Source: Verrucomicrobia bacterium UBA6015
Lineage (GTDB): Bacteria; Verrucomicrobiota; Kiritimatiellia; UBA8416
Direction of reading: 5' to 3'
DNA: 13,791 bases
Assembly (NCBI GenBank): GCA_002428045.1
Contig: DIZZ01000080.1
Coordinates: 1 to 13,791, forward strand
Shown here: piece after piece, positions 7,895-13,791 of the stretch
How the letters are laid out: the number at the start of each line of letters is the position of its first letter
Numbering within the stretch: position 1 is the stretch's first letter
Position numbers and translations under genes: made by a program
The notes under the pieces: generated by a model
The model's database searches: none
What the model saw: the letters and a program-made list of their open reading frames with translations, nothing else
What the model was told of the DNA's origin: nothing

Positions 7895-9091
7895 TCAAAG
7901 ATAGTTAGGCAGAGCTTTACTCTCCAGAATACTGCGGATGGCCAGTGCCGGCATGGCCATCCCCATCAGGAAGCCGGTCTTGCCTCCACTTTGCCCATTG
8001 GCGTAAATCCATTCCGGAAGTTTGCAGGCTTCAATATTCTCATCCAATTCCTGTGCCAGTTCGCTGGCCAGGGTCATGTTTCTGTCTGCGATTGCAGGCA
8101 GCACAAAGCCTGTGCCCGCCGGCCAGAAGCCACCATTGGTGTACGTTCCAAGTGGCACATTTGCCCAAGTGGGGTGACTCAGCCAGCCATTGGCTTCTGC
8201 AATGTGACGGGTGAAGCCCCGGTTGAAGACGGCAGACCGTTTTGATTCGTACCACTTCACAATCCGCTCTTGTTGTCCTTCGTTGGCATACCAGTAGGCA
8301 AGACCATTTCCCCAGACATCCGTCTGGCGGCCGTCGTGGCTGCCGGCCATGAATGTTCCGGAGGTATCGTCCCACAGTTGCTGAACGCCCGTCTTGATCC
8401 CCTCAGACTTGCGCTTCCATGAATGCAGGACATCGGGGGAAAGATCCTTTGCGAAAAGACCGGCAGCACGATCGAAACCCCGTTGCAGGATGAGGCTGGC
8501 GAGCAGGACCTTTCCCGTTATCAAACAAGGATCCTGAAAGCCGAATCCGACACTGGGCTTCTTTGGATCGATATAGACGAGATCGTCCTCAAAAGGAACT
8601 TGGGCAAAACTACGTTCCAGCAGCGCAGCCCACTCTGCACGCCGTGGTATCGTCGCGCCCATTTGCTGAAAGACATCGAGGACGCGTGTCCAGGCAGCGG
8701 GGAGGTGCATGGGCATTTGGTGCCCGTATTGCTGACTTGGCCCGCCGGGTTTCATAACGGTCTGACCACCCTTGTGAACCCGATCCGGAACACTGGGGAG
8801 CTGAAGCAAGCTGTCGGAAAGAAACTCTAAGGCCCTGTTCATCGTGGGTGCATCTGCCAGCTCCGGAACGACAATCCAGGGAAAGAGGAAATCATCAGGC
8901 CAGATGCCCTTGTACCCCTTTGAAACGTCCGGGGTATGAAGGACAAGCCCATCCCCGTAATCAATGCGGGATCTTGCGATGGCATCTTTCAACAACGTGG
9001 TGAGCTTCTCCAGCACCGCGTTGAAGTGCTGGTTGTGAGCATCTGACCTCGACGGGTTGATGATGCTCTGGAAGTTGGCGGGTTTACTCAT
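7895..9091 (-). CDS. (alpha/alpha)6 six-hairpin glycosidase-like protein, frameshifted from its Tat signal
   Basis: A 398-residue protein starting at ATG 9091, where AAGGAG sits 5 bases upstream. Its pattern is that of six-hairpin glycosidases (GH63/GH37/amylo-alpha-glucosidase-like folds): G-I-W-P-D-D-F (62-68), D-V-W-G-N-G-L-A-Y-W (258-267) and N-G-G-F-W-P-A-G-T-G-F (319-329), each rich in acidic and aromatic residues expected to line the barrel. I cannot assign a GH family or name the catalytic acids. The frame stays open upstream to a GTG at 9136 (15 more residues). A separate upstream frame (9186-9088) encodes a twin-arginine signal and ends in the ATGA that contains this start. The intact gene was probably one Tat-exported protein of about 425-430 residues. 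As it stands, the domain would be made in the cytoplasm or by translational coupling. Confidence 0.78.
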   Translation of the reverse strand: MSKPANFQSIINPSRSDAHNQHFNAVLEKLTTLLKDAIARSRIDYGDGLVLHTPDVSKGYKGIWPDDFLFPWIVVPELADAPTMNRALEFLSDSLLQLPSVPDRVHKGGQTVMKPGGPSQQYGHQMPMHLPAAWTRVLDVFQQMGATIPRRAEWAALLERSFAQVPFEDDLVYIDPKKPSVGFGFQDPCLITGKVLLASLILQRGFDRAAGLFAKDLSPDVLHSWKRKSEGIKTGVQQLWDDTSGTFMAGSHDGRQTDVWGNGLAYWYANEGQQERIVKWYESKRSAVFNRGFTRHIAEANGWLSHPTWANVPLGTYTNGGFWPAGTGFVLPAIADRNMTLASELAQELDENIEACKLPEWIYANGQSGGKTGFLMGMAMPALAIRSILESKALPNYL

Positions 9092-9186
9092 CTTTTCTCC
9101 TTGAGGCTCACTGCTTCGAGAAAGGCGGAGCCACACAGAACATTGAGGGCGCTGAGGTTCATGAATGTTCTTCTACTGATTTGCAT
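9088..9186 (-). pseudogene. twin-arginine (Tat) signal peptide segment, one base out of frame with the glycosidase
   Basis: This 32-codon frame starts at ATG 9186 with AGGTGG about 10 bases upstream. It begins M-Q-I-S-R-R-T-F-M, a classic Tat motif (S-R-R-x-F), followed by a hydrophobic region (N-L-S-A-L-N-V-L-C-G-S-A-F-L) and a likely cleavage area. It ends at TGA 9090-9088, overlapping the glycosidase ATG by four bases. A single base gained or lost near 9095-9125 would join it to the glycosidase frame. Most likely it is the true N-terminus of that protein, cut off by a mutation or sequencing error. Confidence 0.72.
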
Positions 9187-9289
9187 AAGCTACTGCCACC
9201 TTGCTTTTCATGATCTATTGTCTGCGGCGAACGTGGAAATGACTTTTTGGCGCGGTTAGCGACAATAAAGTCCATTTTTCTGTTGTGTG

Positions 9290-9303
9290 CCGGGCATGCC
9301 CGG
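9290..9303. repeat. perfect 14-bp palindrome CCGGGCATGCCCGG
   Basis: The sequence CCGGGCATGCCCGG is its own reverse complement. It could be an operator or one arm of a REP-like pair with the hairpin ten bases further on. Confidence 0.5.
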
Positions 9304-9312
9304 TTGTTTGTC

Positions 9313-9333
9313 GGTGCGCTCTGCGAGCGTACC
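9313..9333. repeat. 9-bp hairpin next to the CCGGGC palindrome
   Basis: GGTGCGCTC (9313-9321) pairs with GAGCGTACC (9325-9333), with one G-T wobble and a three-base loop. It lies about 80 bases before the rpsU promoter, so it is not part of the rpsU leader. Confidence 0.45.
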
Positions 9334-9414
9334 AAATTTCAAATACGCGTCAAGCATATCTGAAAGGCGGTGCGGAAATCTGGTTCACTGGTTCATTAAT
9401 ATAAAAATGCTTGC

Positions 9415-9443
9415 TTGACAATTTATACAGGGTCTTCTAACTT
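9415..9443 (+). promoter_or_regulatory. sigma-70-type promoter of rpsU
   Basis: A perfect -35 hexamer TTGACA (9415-9420), an exact 17-base spacer, and a TAACTT -10 hexamer (9438-9443) are followed about 66 bases later by the rpsU start. This is the best promoter in the window. Confidence 0.7.
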
Positions 9444-9509
9444 TACAAGCTTACGACCGACGGGAGTCAATAACCAAATCCCGGGTCGCGAAGGGATGGT
9501 GATTTAACA

Positions 9510-9692
9510 GTGATTCAGATCAAGCTTAAGAAGGGGGAAGCCGTTGAACGCGCCCTTCGTCGTCTCAAGAAGATCATGGATAAGGAAGGCATGATGAAGC
9601 AGTTGCGTGCCAACCGTTACTATGAGAAGCCCAGCGAGAAAAAGCGGCGCAAGTCAGCGCGTGCCCGCTCTCGCATCATATCCGGTCGATGA
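9510..9692 (+). CDS. rpsU: 30S ribosomal protein bS21
   Basis: A 60-residue, very basic protein with the bS21 pattern: the helix E-R-A-L-R-R-L-K-K, then M-K-Q-L-R-A-N-R-Y-Y-E-K-P-S-E-K-K-R-R-K and an Arg/Ser-rich tail. bS21 sits near the anti-Shine-Dalgarno end of 16S rRNA and affects initiation. The start is GTG (9510-9512), fitting family length; a purine-rich AGGGATGG lies roughly 10 bases upstream, farther than usual. It has its own promoter (9415-9443) and terminator (9718-9754), so it is probably monocistronic with some read-through. Confidence 0.93.
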   Translation: MIQIKLKKGEAVERALRRLKKIMDKEGMMKQLRANRYYEKPSEKKRRKSARARSRIISGR

Positions 9693-9717
9693 TTACGACA
9701 TTTCGTAATGACTAACC

Positions 9718-9754
9718 ACAGGCTTCCCGCTTCGGCGGGGAGCCTGTATTTTTT
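9718..9754 (+). terminator. intrinsic terminator of rpsU
   Basis: ACAGGCTTCCCGC (9718-9730) pairs with GCGGGGAGCCTGT (9735-9747), 13 bp with one U-G wobble, closed by a TTCG tetraloop and followed by ATTTTTT. It begins 25 bases after the rpsU stop. The next start codon is only 21 bases beyond the T-run. Confidence 0.9.
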
Positions 9755-9775
9755 CAACCATTTCTCCCGATTATC

Positions 9776-10699
9776 ATGCATATTCTGATCACCGGTGCCT
9801 GTGGTTTCGTTGGCCATTTCCTGACGCAGGAACTGCTTCGCAAGGGTCATACCGTGTGCGGATTTGATCTCAAGGCAGATGCCTCCCCCCAAGGGCTGAC
9901 GGCGCTTTTCACGGGTAGCATTACCGACCGCAACGCCGTCACCGACGCCGTGGAACAAACAACACCGCAGGGATGCATCCATCTGGCGGGAATTGCCTCG
10001 CCGCCGGTGGGGATACGGCATCCTGAACTGATGCTCAACACCAATATCCTAGGCACGGCACGCGTGTTGGATGCGCTGTACGAGAAGGCCCCTTCCTGCC
10101 GGTTCCTGCTGGCATCGACCGCCTATGTCTACGGCCCCCCACCTGTCGATATCCCGATCCATGAGGATGTGCCGCTTCGTCCGAACGGGATTTATGCCGT
10201 GTCCAAGGCAGCCGCAGACCTGATGACCCTGGGGTATGCGCAGGATCATGGACTGCACACCATGGCGGCTCGGGCAGGTAACCATACCGGCCCAGGGCAA
10301 AGCACGGACTTTGTTGTTCCCGCCTTCGTCCGGCAGATCGCGGATATGGCACGGGGCAAGCAACCGTTGTCGATGCAGGTCGGCAACCTGGAGAGCGAGC
10401 GTTCGTTCATGGACGTGCGCGATGTTGTGTATGCCTATCGCCTGCTGATTGAGCGTGGTCAGGCTGGCATCGCCTATAACGTTGCCGCCCCCGGTCGGTT
10501 CAGAATCGGCAAGATTATCGAGATCCTATCGACCATCGCGAATATCACCCCGTCGATCTCGGTCGATCCGCAACGCTACCGGGCGACCGACCGGACCCCA
10601 CTGCTGGATACGACCTTGCTGACCGAGGCAACCGGCTGGCAGCCCCGCTACCGGTTGGAAGATACGCTCAAGGAGATGTTTGATGCCGCCTGTGCCTGA
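9776..10699 (+). CDS. extended SDR, GDP-6-deoxy-D-mannose-reductase-like
   Basis: A 307-residue NAD(P)-dependent epimerase/dehydratase-type protein. The nucleotide-binding loop is G7-A-C-G10-F-V-G13. The catalytic set is S114/T115 in L-A-S-T-A-Y-V-Y-G plus Y140-A-V-S-K144. The C-terminal substrate region shows N-H-T-G-P-G-Q and R-S-F-M-D-V-R-D-V-V, which resemble GDP-4-keto-6-deoxy-D-mannose reductase (Rmd), the last step to GDP-D-rhamnose. A related GDP- or UDP-sugar epimerase is possible, so no symbol is given. The start is fixed by M-H-I-L-I-T-G. No Shine-Dalgarno sequence precedes it and the rpsU terminator ends 21 bases upstream. It heads a tight cluster, its stop overlapping the next gene by 17 bases. 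A GDP-mannose 4,6-dehydratase is not present in the window. Confidence 0.85.
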   Translation: MHILITGACGFVGHFLTQELLRKGHTVCGFDLKADASPQGLTALFTGSITDRNAVTDAVEQTTPQGCIHLAGIASPPVGIRHPELMLNTNILGTARVLDALYEKAPSCRFLLASTAYVYGPPPVDIPIHEDVPLRPNGIYAVSKAAADLMTLGYAQDHGLHTMAARAGNHTGPGQSTDFVVPAFVRQIADMARGKQPLSMQVGNLESERSFMDVRDVVYAYRLLIERGQAGIAYNVAAPGRFRIGKIIEILSTIANITPSISVDPQRYRATDRTPLLDTTLLTEATGWQPRYRLEDTLKEMFDAACA

Positions 10700-11441
10700 A
10701 CGTCGCCACTGGATCGGTTTGCTGCAATTGGCCCTCGGCATCGGTTTGATTTCCGTCCTGATCGTCAGGATGGATAATCGCCAGGATGTGCTGACGGCAC
10801 TGTCCACGATCACGCAACGCTGGTACACCGCAGCGGCCGCCATTCTGTGCTTTCTGGGGTGCCTGCTGACCGCCGCTTTCCGGCGCAATGTGTTTGAACA
10901 TTTCGCCTTTTTCCGGCGTCTTGAGGAAAAGACCGAACTGGGGGCTATGCTCAGTCAGATCTACCGAGCCTTTCACGGCTGCCTGACGCATCCCGGATTG
11001 CTAACCCGTACCTTATTGCTTTCGCTGATCAACCACCTGTTCTTTATCGTGGCGGCATTCCTCCTCGGTGCCGGGTTGCAGATCCAGACCATCGCCCCCG
11101 ACGATACCCCGCACATCGCACCGATCCGGCGCATCGCTGAGCTCGGCACGTACCTGACGGTCTTCCCGGTGATCAACGGGATCGCCACGATTCCTGCCAC
11201 CCCCGGTGGCTTGGGAACCCGCGATGCCGCCACGAAGTTCCTGCTGGGGGTTCCCGAATTCGGTGTGCAACCCTCCCGAGCCGTGACCTTGTCGCTACTT
11301 CTTTACGTCATCACACTGTTCTGGAGCCTGGTAGTCGGCATCGTCTACGCGATCGGCATTATCTACCCCGCCACGCCCCCCTCATGCGGGTCTACCATCA
11401 CCAACGAAACCCTTCAGAATATCCGCGAGAGGTCTTCATGA
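10683..11441 (+). CDS. AglD/UPF0104-type (flippase-like) membrane protein, unusually short
   Basis: A 252-residue membrane protein with hydrophobic segments at about 11-28, 48-65, 109-130, 155-172 and 203-229. The motif P-A-T-P-G-G-L-G-T-R-D-A-A (171-183) is the C-terminal signature of the lysylphosphatidylglycerol-synthase transmembrane (UPF0104/AglD) family, implicated in lipid or glycolipid transfer. Most members have 300-340 residues and a central segment with a G-G-D motif. That segment is absent here: the second helix leads straight to the amphipathic loop (66-108). ATG 10683 is preferred over the in-frame TTG at 10680 because AAGGAG lies 7 bases before it. It overlaps the SDR gene by 17 bases and the mutase gene by 4, so coupling is likely. 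Role unknown; a link to the deoxysugar reductase through surface glycan assembly is speculation. Confidence 0.75.
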   Translation: MPPVPERRHWIGLLQLALGIGLISVLIVRMDNRQDVLTALSTITQRWYTAAAAILCFLGCLLTAAFRRNVFEHFAFFRRLEEKTELGAMLSQIYRAFHGCLTHPGLLTRTLLLSLINHLFFIVAAFLLGAGLQIQTIAPDDTPHIAPIRRIAELGTYLTVFPVINGIATIPATPGGLGTRDAATKFLLGVPEFGVQPSRAVTLSLLLYVITLFWSLVVGIVYAIGIIYPATPPSCGSTITNETLQNIRERSS

Positions 11442-12649
11442 AACCGAATAAAACCATTATTTTCCTTGGCGACGGCATGGCTGACGAGCCGATTGACGCC
11501 CTTGGCGGAAAGACACCGCTGCAGGTCGCCTCCACTCCCGCCATGGACTCGATTGCCCGCCTTGGGCTGAACGGCACGCTCCGTACCTTGCCCGAGGGAT
11601 TCCCGACCAGCAGTGATGTGGCGAACATGTCCGTGCTAGGCTGTGACCTGTCTAGCGAATATTGCGGCCGGGGGCCTTTGGAGGCCGTGGGACGGGGAAT
11701 ACCCTTACGCCCCGACGATATTGTATTCCGGGTCAACCTCACCACCGTCGAGAACAACATCCTGACCGATTTTTCCGGTGGGCATCCCTCGCAGGACGAT
11801 GCCAACGCCCTGATTAACGCCCTAAACAACGCCTTGGGGAGCGACTGTGTGCGTTTCTATCCAGGGGTTAGTTATCGCAACCTGCTAGTCCTTTCCGGAG
11901 CCTCGTTCTCCTCGGCCGTCTACACCGAGAAGCCGGACGACAACCAAGGGAACGTCGTTAACGACCATCTCCCGCAGCCCACCAGCGCATCCGGATCGTA
12001 CACCGCCGCATTCCTCAGGAAGCTGATGATAGAAGCATCGGCGATCCTGGAAACGCATCCCATCAACCGCCGCGCTCGTGCGCATCACCAAACACCGGCG
12101 AATGGGGTCTGGGCATGGAGCGGCGGACAGACGGCAGCCATCCGCACCCTCCACGCCAAGTATGGCATCCGGTCCGCCGTCATTTCCGCAGTTGACGTCA
12201 TCAACGGACTTGGAACATGCCTGGGGATGGACGTTATTCCGGTCCCCGGAGCGACCGGTTATATTGACACCCATTACGAAGGCAAGGCCGATGCCGCACT
12301 CGGCGCACTGGATGCCTATGACTTGATCTTCCTGCATGTCGAGGCGATTGACGAAGTCTCGCATGCCCAGGATCTTGACCTGAAGATCAAGACCATCGAG
12401 GCGTTTGACGGCCGTGTCGTGGGCCGCGTACTGGATGGCATCAAGGGGCGCGGCATCACAACCGTCGTGCTGCCGGATCACCCGGTTCCGATCCATTCTG
12501 GCAAGCACACCCGTACGCCAGTGCCGGTGGCGATTGCCAGGCCGGGGTGGGTAGCGGACGATGTGCAGACCTTTGATGAGATCGCCTGTGAGAACGGCCG
12601 TCTTGGCCACTTATGCAACGATGAGCTAATGAACCTCCTTTTCAAATAA
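11438..12649 (+). CDS. archaeal-type cofactor-independent phosphoglycerate mutase (ApgM family) or related kinase-like paralogue
   Basis: A 403-residue alkaline-phosphatase-superfamily enzyme. It starts I-I-F-L-G-D12-G-M-A-D, with the metal-binding Asp. The phospho-accepting serine is probably S59 in T-S-S-D-V-A-N-M-S. C-terminal metal ligands appear as H300-V-E-A-I-D305-E-V-S-H309 and D347-H348, with H353 and H357 near the substrate phosphate. The family interconverts 3- and 2-phosphoglycerate in glycolysis. A close subfamily (TIGR02535) has been proposed to act as homoserine kinase; sequence alone does not decide between them and no threonine-pathway gene is nearby. ATG 11438 is chosen because it overlaps the previous stop as ATGA and has GAGAGG 5 bases upstream; a longer frame upstream is an overlap artefact. 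Length is normal. Confidence 0.88.
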   Translation: MKPNKTIIFLGDGMADEPIDALGGKTPLQVASTPAMDSIARLGLNGTLRTLPEGFPTSSDVANMSVLGCDLSSEYCGRGPLEAVGRGIPLRPDDIVFRVNLTTVENNILTDFSGGHPSQDDANALINALNNALGSDCVRFYPGVSYRNLLVLSGASFSSAVYTEKPDDNQGNVVNDHLPQPTSASGSYTAAFLRKLMIEASAILETHPINRRARAHHQTPANGVWAWSGGQTAAIRTLHAKYGIRSAVISAVDVINGLGTCLGMDVIPVPGATGYIDTHYEGKADAALGALDAYDLIFLHVEAIDEVSHAQDLDLKIKTIEAFDGRVVGRVLDGIKGRGITTVVLPDHPVPIHSGKHTRTPVPVAIARPGWVADDVQTFDEIACENGRLGHLCNDELMNLLFK

Positions 12650-12674
12650 GCGCTTTACAACACAAGGATTCCGA

Positions 12675-13791
12675 ATGATCACCAGCGAACACGAATTAAG
12701 AGCGCTTTGCCAACGTGCATTACAAACCAAACGGGTCGCCATCGATACGGAATTCTTCTGGGAACGTACGTTCTACCCTCAACTTGGCGTCGTGCAGCTC
12801 GGCCTGTCGGCCGATGAATTGTACCTTATCGATGCGATCGCCCTACCCTCCCTGCCCGGCCTGGGCGGGGTTCTCGCCGATGAAAATACGCAGCTCATCC
12901 TGCATGATGCGGTGCAGGACCTGCAGATCCTGTCACGCCATACCGGCAGCCTTCCTCGCAACATTTTTGACACGCGCCGTGCCGCGGGGTTCGCGGGGTT
13001 GCCATCGACCATCTCGCTCGCCAACCTGCTACAGGAGATGCTGCAGATCACGCTGCCCAAGGGTGAGACCCGCAGCGACTGGCTGCAACGCCCACTCAGC
13101 GAGGCACAATACGAATACGCGCTTGACGACATACGCCATATGCCCGAACTCTGCGACCGGCTTTGCGCCATGGCCAGCGAGCGAGAACTCGCCGAGGCAC
13201 TCGCCTTTCGCAAGGCCATGGAGAACTCGCTGGTCACGGGCCTGCGCGCGCGCAATATGCAAGGCCAAATCACCTATGTGAACCCAGCGTTTTGTGAGCT
13301 CGTGGGTCGGCCTGCCAGCGAACTGCTGGGCCGTGGTGTACCCGCCCCCTACTGGCCCCCGGAAATGATCGACGAATACCAGCGCCGCCAGGCTGTGCGC
13401 CTGGCCGGTCGCACTTTGCCACGGGAAGGGTTCGAGTCGGTGTTCATGCGGCCCGATGGCAAACGTTTTCCGGTGCTCATCATCGAGGCCGCGCTCATCA
13501 ACGCCCAGGGTGTGCAAACCGGCTGGATGAGTGCCATCCTCGACCTGAGCGAACAGCATCGCGTGGAAGCCATCTCCCGCTCCAGCCAGGAGCGGCTGCA
13601 GGCCACCGCCCGGCTCGCCAGCGTGGGCGAAATGGCCTCATTGCTGAGCCACGAACTCAACCAGCCCCTAGCCGCCATTGCCAGCTACGCGACGGGCTCG
13701 CTCAACCTCATCGAACATCCCCACGACCAGCCTGCCGATGTGCTGCCCGACATGGCGCAGGCTCTGCGCCGCATCGCCGAGCAGGCCGACC
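12675..13791 (+). CDS. RNase D-like exonuclease domain fused in frame to a PAS-histidine kinase, C-terminus beyond the window
   Basis: An open frame of 372 codons from ATG 12675 (AAGGA 6 bases upstream) runs off the right edge. Residues 1-165 are a DEDD 3'-5' exonuclease of the RNase D type: Exo I D24-T-E26-F, Exo II with D82 in H-D-A-V-Q-D-L, Exo III Y148-A-L-D-D152. RNase D normally continues into HRDC RNA-binding domains and totals about 375 residues. Here, after about residue 170, it passes into a PAS domain (about 178-295, with I-T-Y-V-N-P-A-F and R-P-D-G-K-R-F-P-V) and a dimerisation helix with the phospho-acceptor H326 in L-L-S-H-E-L-N-Q-P-L. The ATPase domain would lie outside the window. 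The kinase half resembles betaproteobacterial PAS kinases, so an assembly joint near 13176-13200 is a serious alternative. Third-position GC is high on both sides and does not reveal a junction. Confidence 0.7.
   Translation, partial: MITSEHELRALCQRALQTKRVAIDTEFFWERTFYPQLGVVQLGLSADELYLIDAIALPSLPGLGGVLADENTQLILHDAVQDLQILSRHTGSLPRNIFDTRRAAGFAGLPSTISLANLLQEMLQITLPKGETRSDWLQRPLSEAQYEYALDDIRHMPELCDRLCAMASERELAEALAFRKAMENSLVTGLRARNMQGQITYVNPAFCELVGRPASELLGRGVPAPYWPPEMIDEYQRRQAVRLAGRTLPREGFESVFMRPDGKRFPVLIIEAALINAQGVQTGWMSAILDLSEQHRVEAISRSSQERLQATARLASVGEMASLLSHELNQPLAAIASYATGSLNLIEHPHDQPADVLPDMAQALRRIAEQAD

Larger units (their letters stand above)
9187..9414. other. divergent intergenic region with two hairpins
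   Basis: This stretch lies between the minus-strand glycosidase and the plus-strand rpsU promoter. It should hold the glycosidase promoter, for which I see no convincing boxes. Two adjacent hairpins occupy 9290-9333; nothing else is recognisable. Confidence 0.5.

Noticed and set aside
9510..9692. Riboswitch or autoregulatory leader for rpsU
   Set aside because: The leader is only about 60 bases and I could not find a conserved fold in it.
11885..12610. 241-codon minus-strand open frame
   Set aside because: Antisense to the phosphoglycerate-mutase-like gene, with no recognisable motif or ribosome binding site.
12715..13281. 188-codon plus-strand open frame
   Set aside because: Offset frame inside the RNase D-kinase gene; Cys/Arg/Ser-rich composition and no family resemblance.

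Overview
The window looks like part of a chromosome of a PVC-group bacterium, most likely a Kiritimatiellota/Lentisphaerota-type glycan degrader. This placement rests on family patterns remembered from those phyla: an M60-like lipoprotein peptidase, a GH42 galactosidase with its own MFS carrier, a Tat-signal six-hairpin glycosidase, a relic of an IS200-type (RAYT) transposase with GTAG-footed palindromes, and a short bS21 protein. No rRNA or other decisive marker is present, so it is only a suggestion. There is no CRISPR array, tRNA, rRNA or prophage in the window.

Left half (1-9186), all on the minus strand. An M60-like metallopeptidase lipoprotein runs off the left edge. Upstream of it in transcription order lies an acetyl-esterase-like alpha/beta hydrolase. 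A ~530-base gap follows, holding an 'AATCCTGT'-type inverted repeat and three REP-like palindromes. Next is a tight two-gene operon: a GH42 beta-galactosidase followed by an MFS transporter. Then come the C-terminal relic of a RAYT transposase, a perfect 13-bp inverted repeat, and an (alpha/alpha)6 six-hairpin glycosidase. The twin-arginine signal of that glycosidase is encoded just upstream but one base out of frame. Together these genes suggest uptake and breakdown of host or plant glycans and glycoproteins.

Right half (9415-13791), all on the plus strand. A good sigma-70 promoter drives rpsU (bS21), which ends in a strong intrinsic terminator. Immediately after it comes a packed cluster: a GDP-6-deoxy-D-mannose-reductase-like SDR, a short AglD/UPF0104-type membrane protein (genes overlapping by 17 bases), an archaeal-type phosphoglycerate mutase (4-base ATGA overlap), and an RNase D-like gene.

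The most unusual object is that last gene. Its RNase D exonuclease domain continues in frame, without HRDC domains, into a PAS domain and a HisKA histidine-kinase domain before the right edge. It is either a novel exonuclease-sensor kinase fusion or a chimeric assembly joint. The kinase half resembles betaproteobacterial (Comamonadaceae-like) PAS kinases, so the joint must be excluded first.
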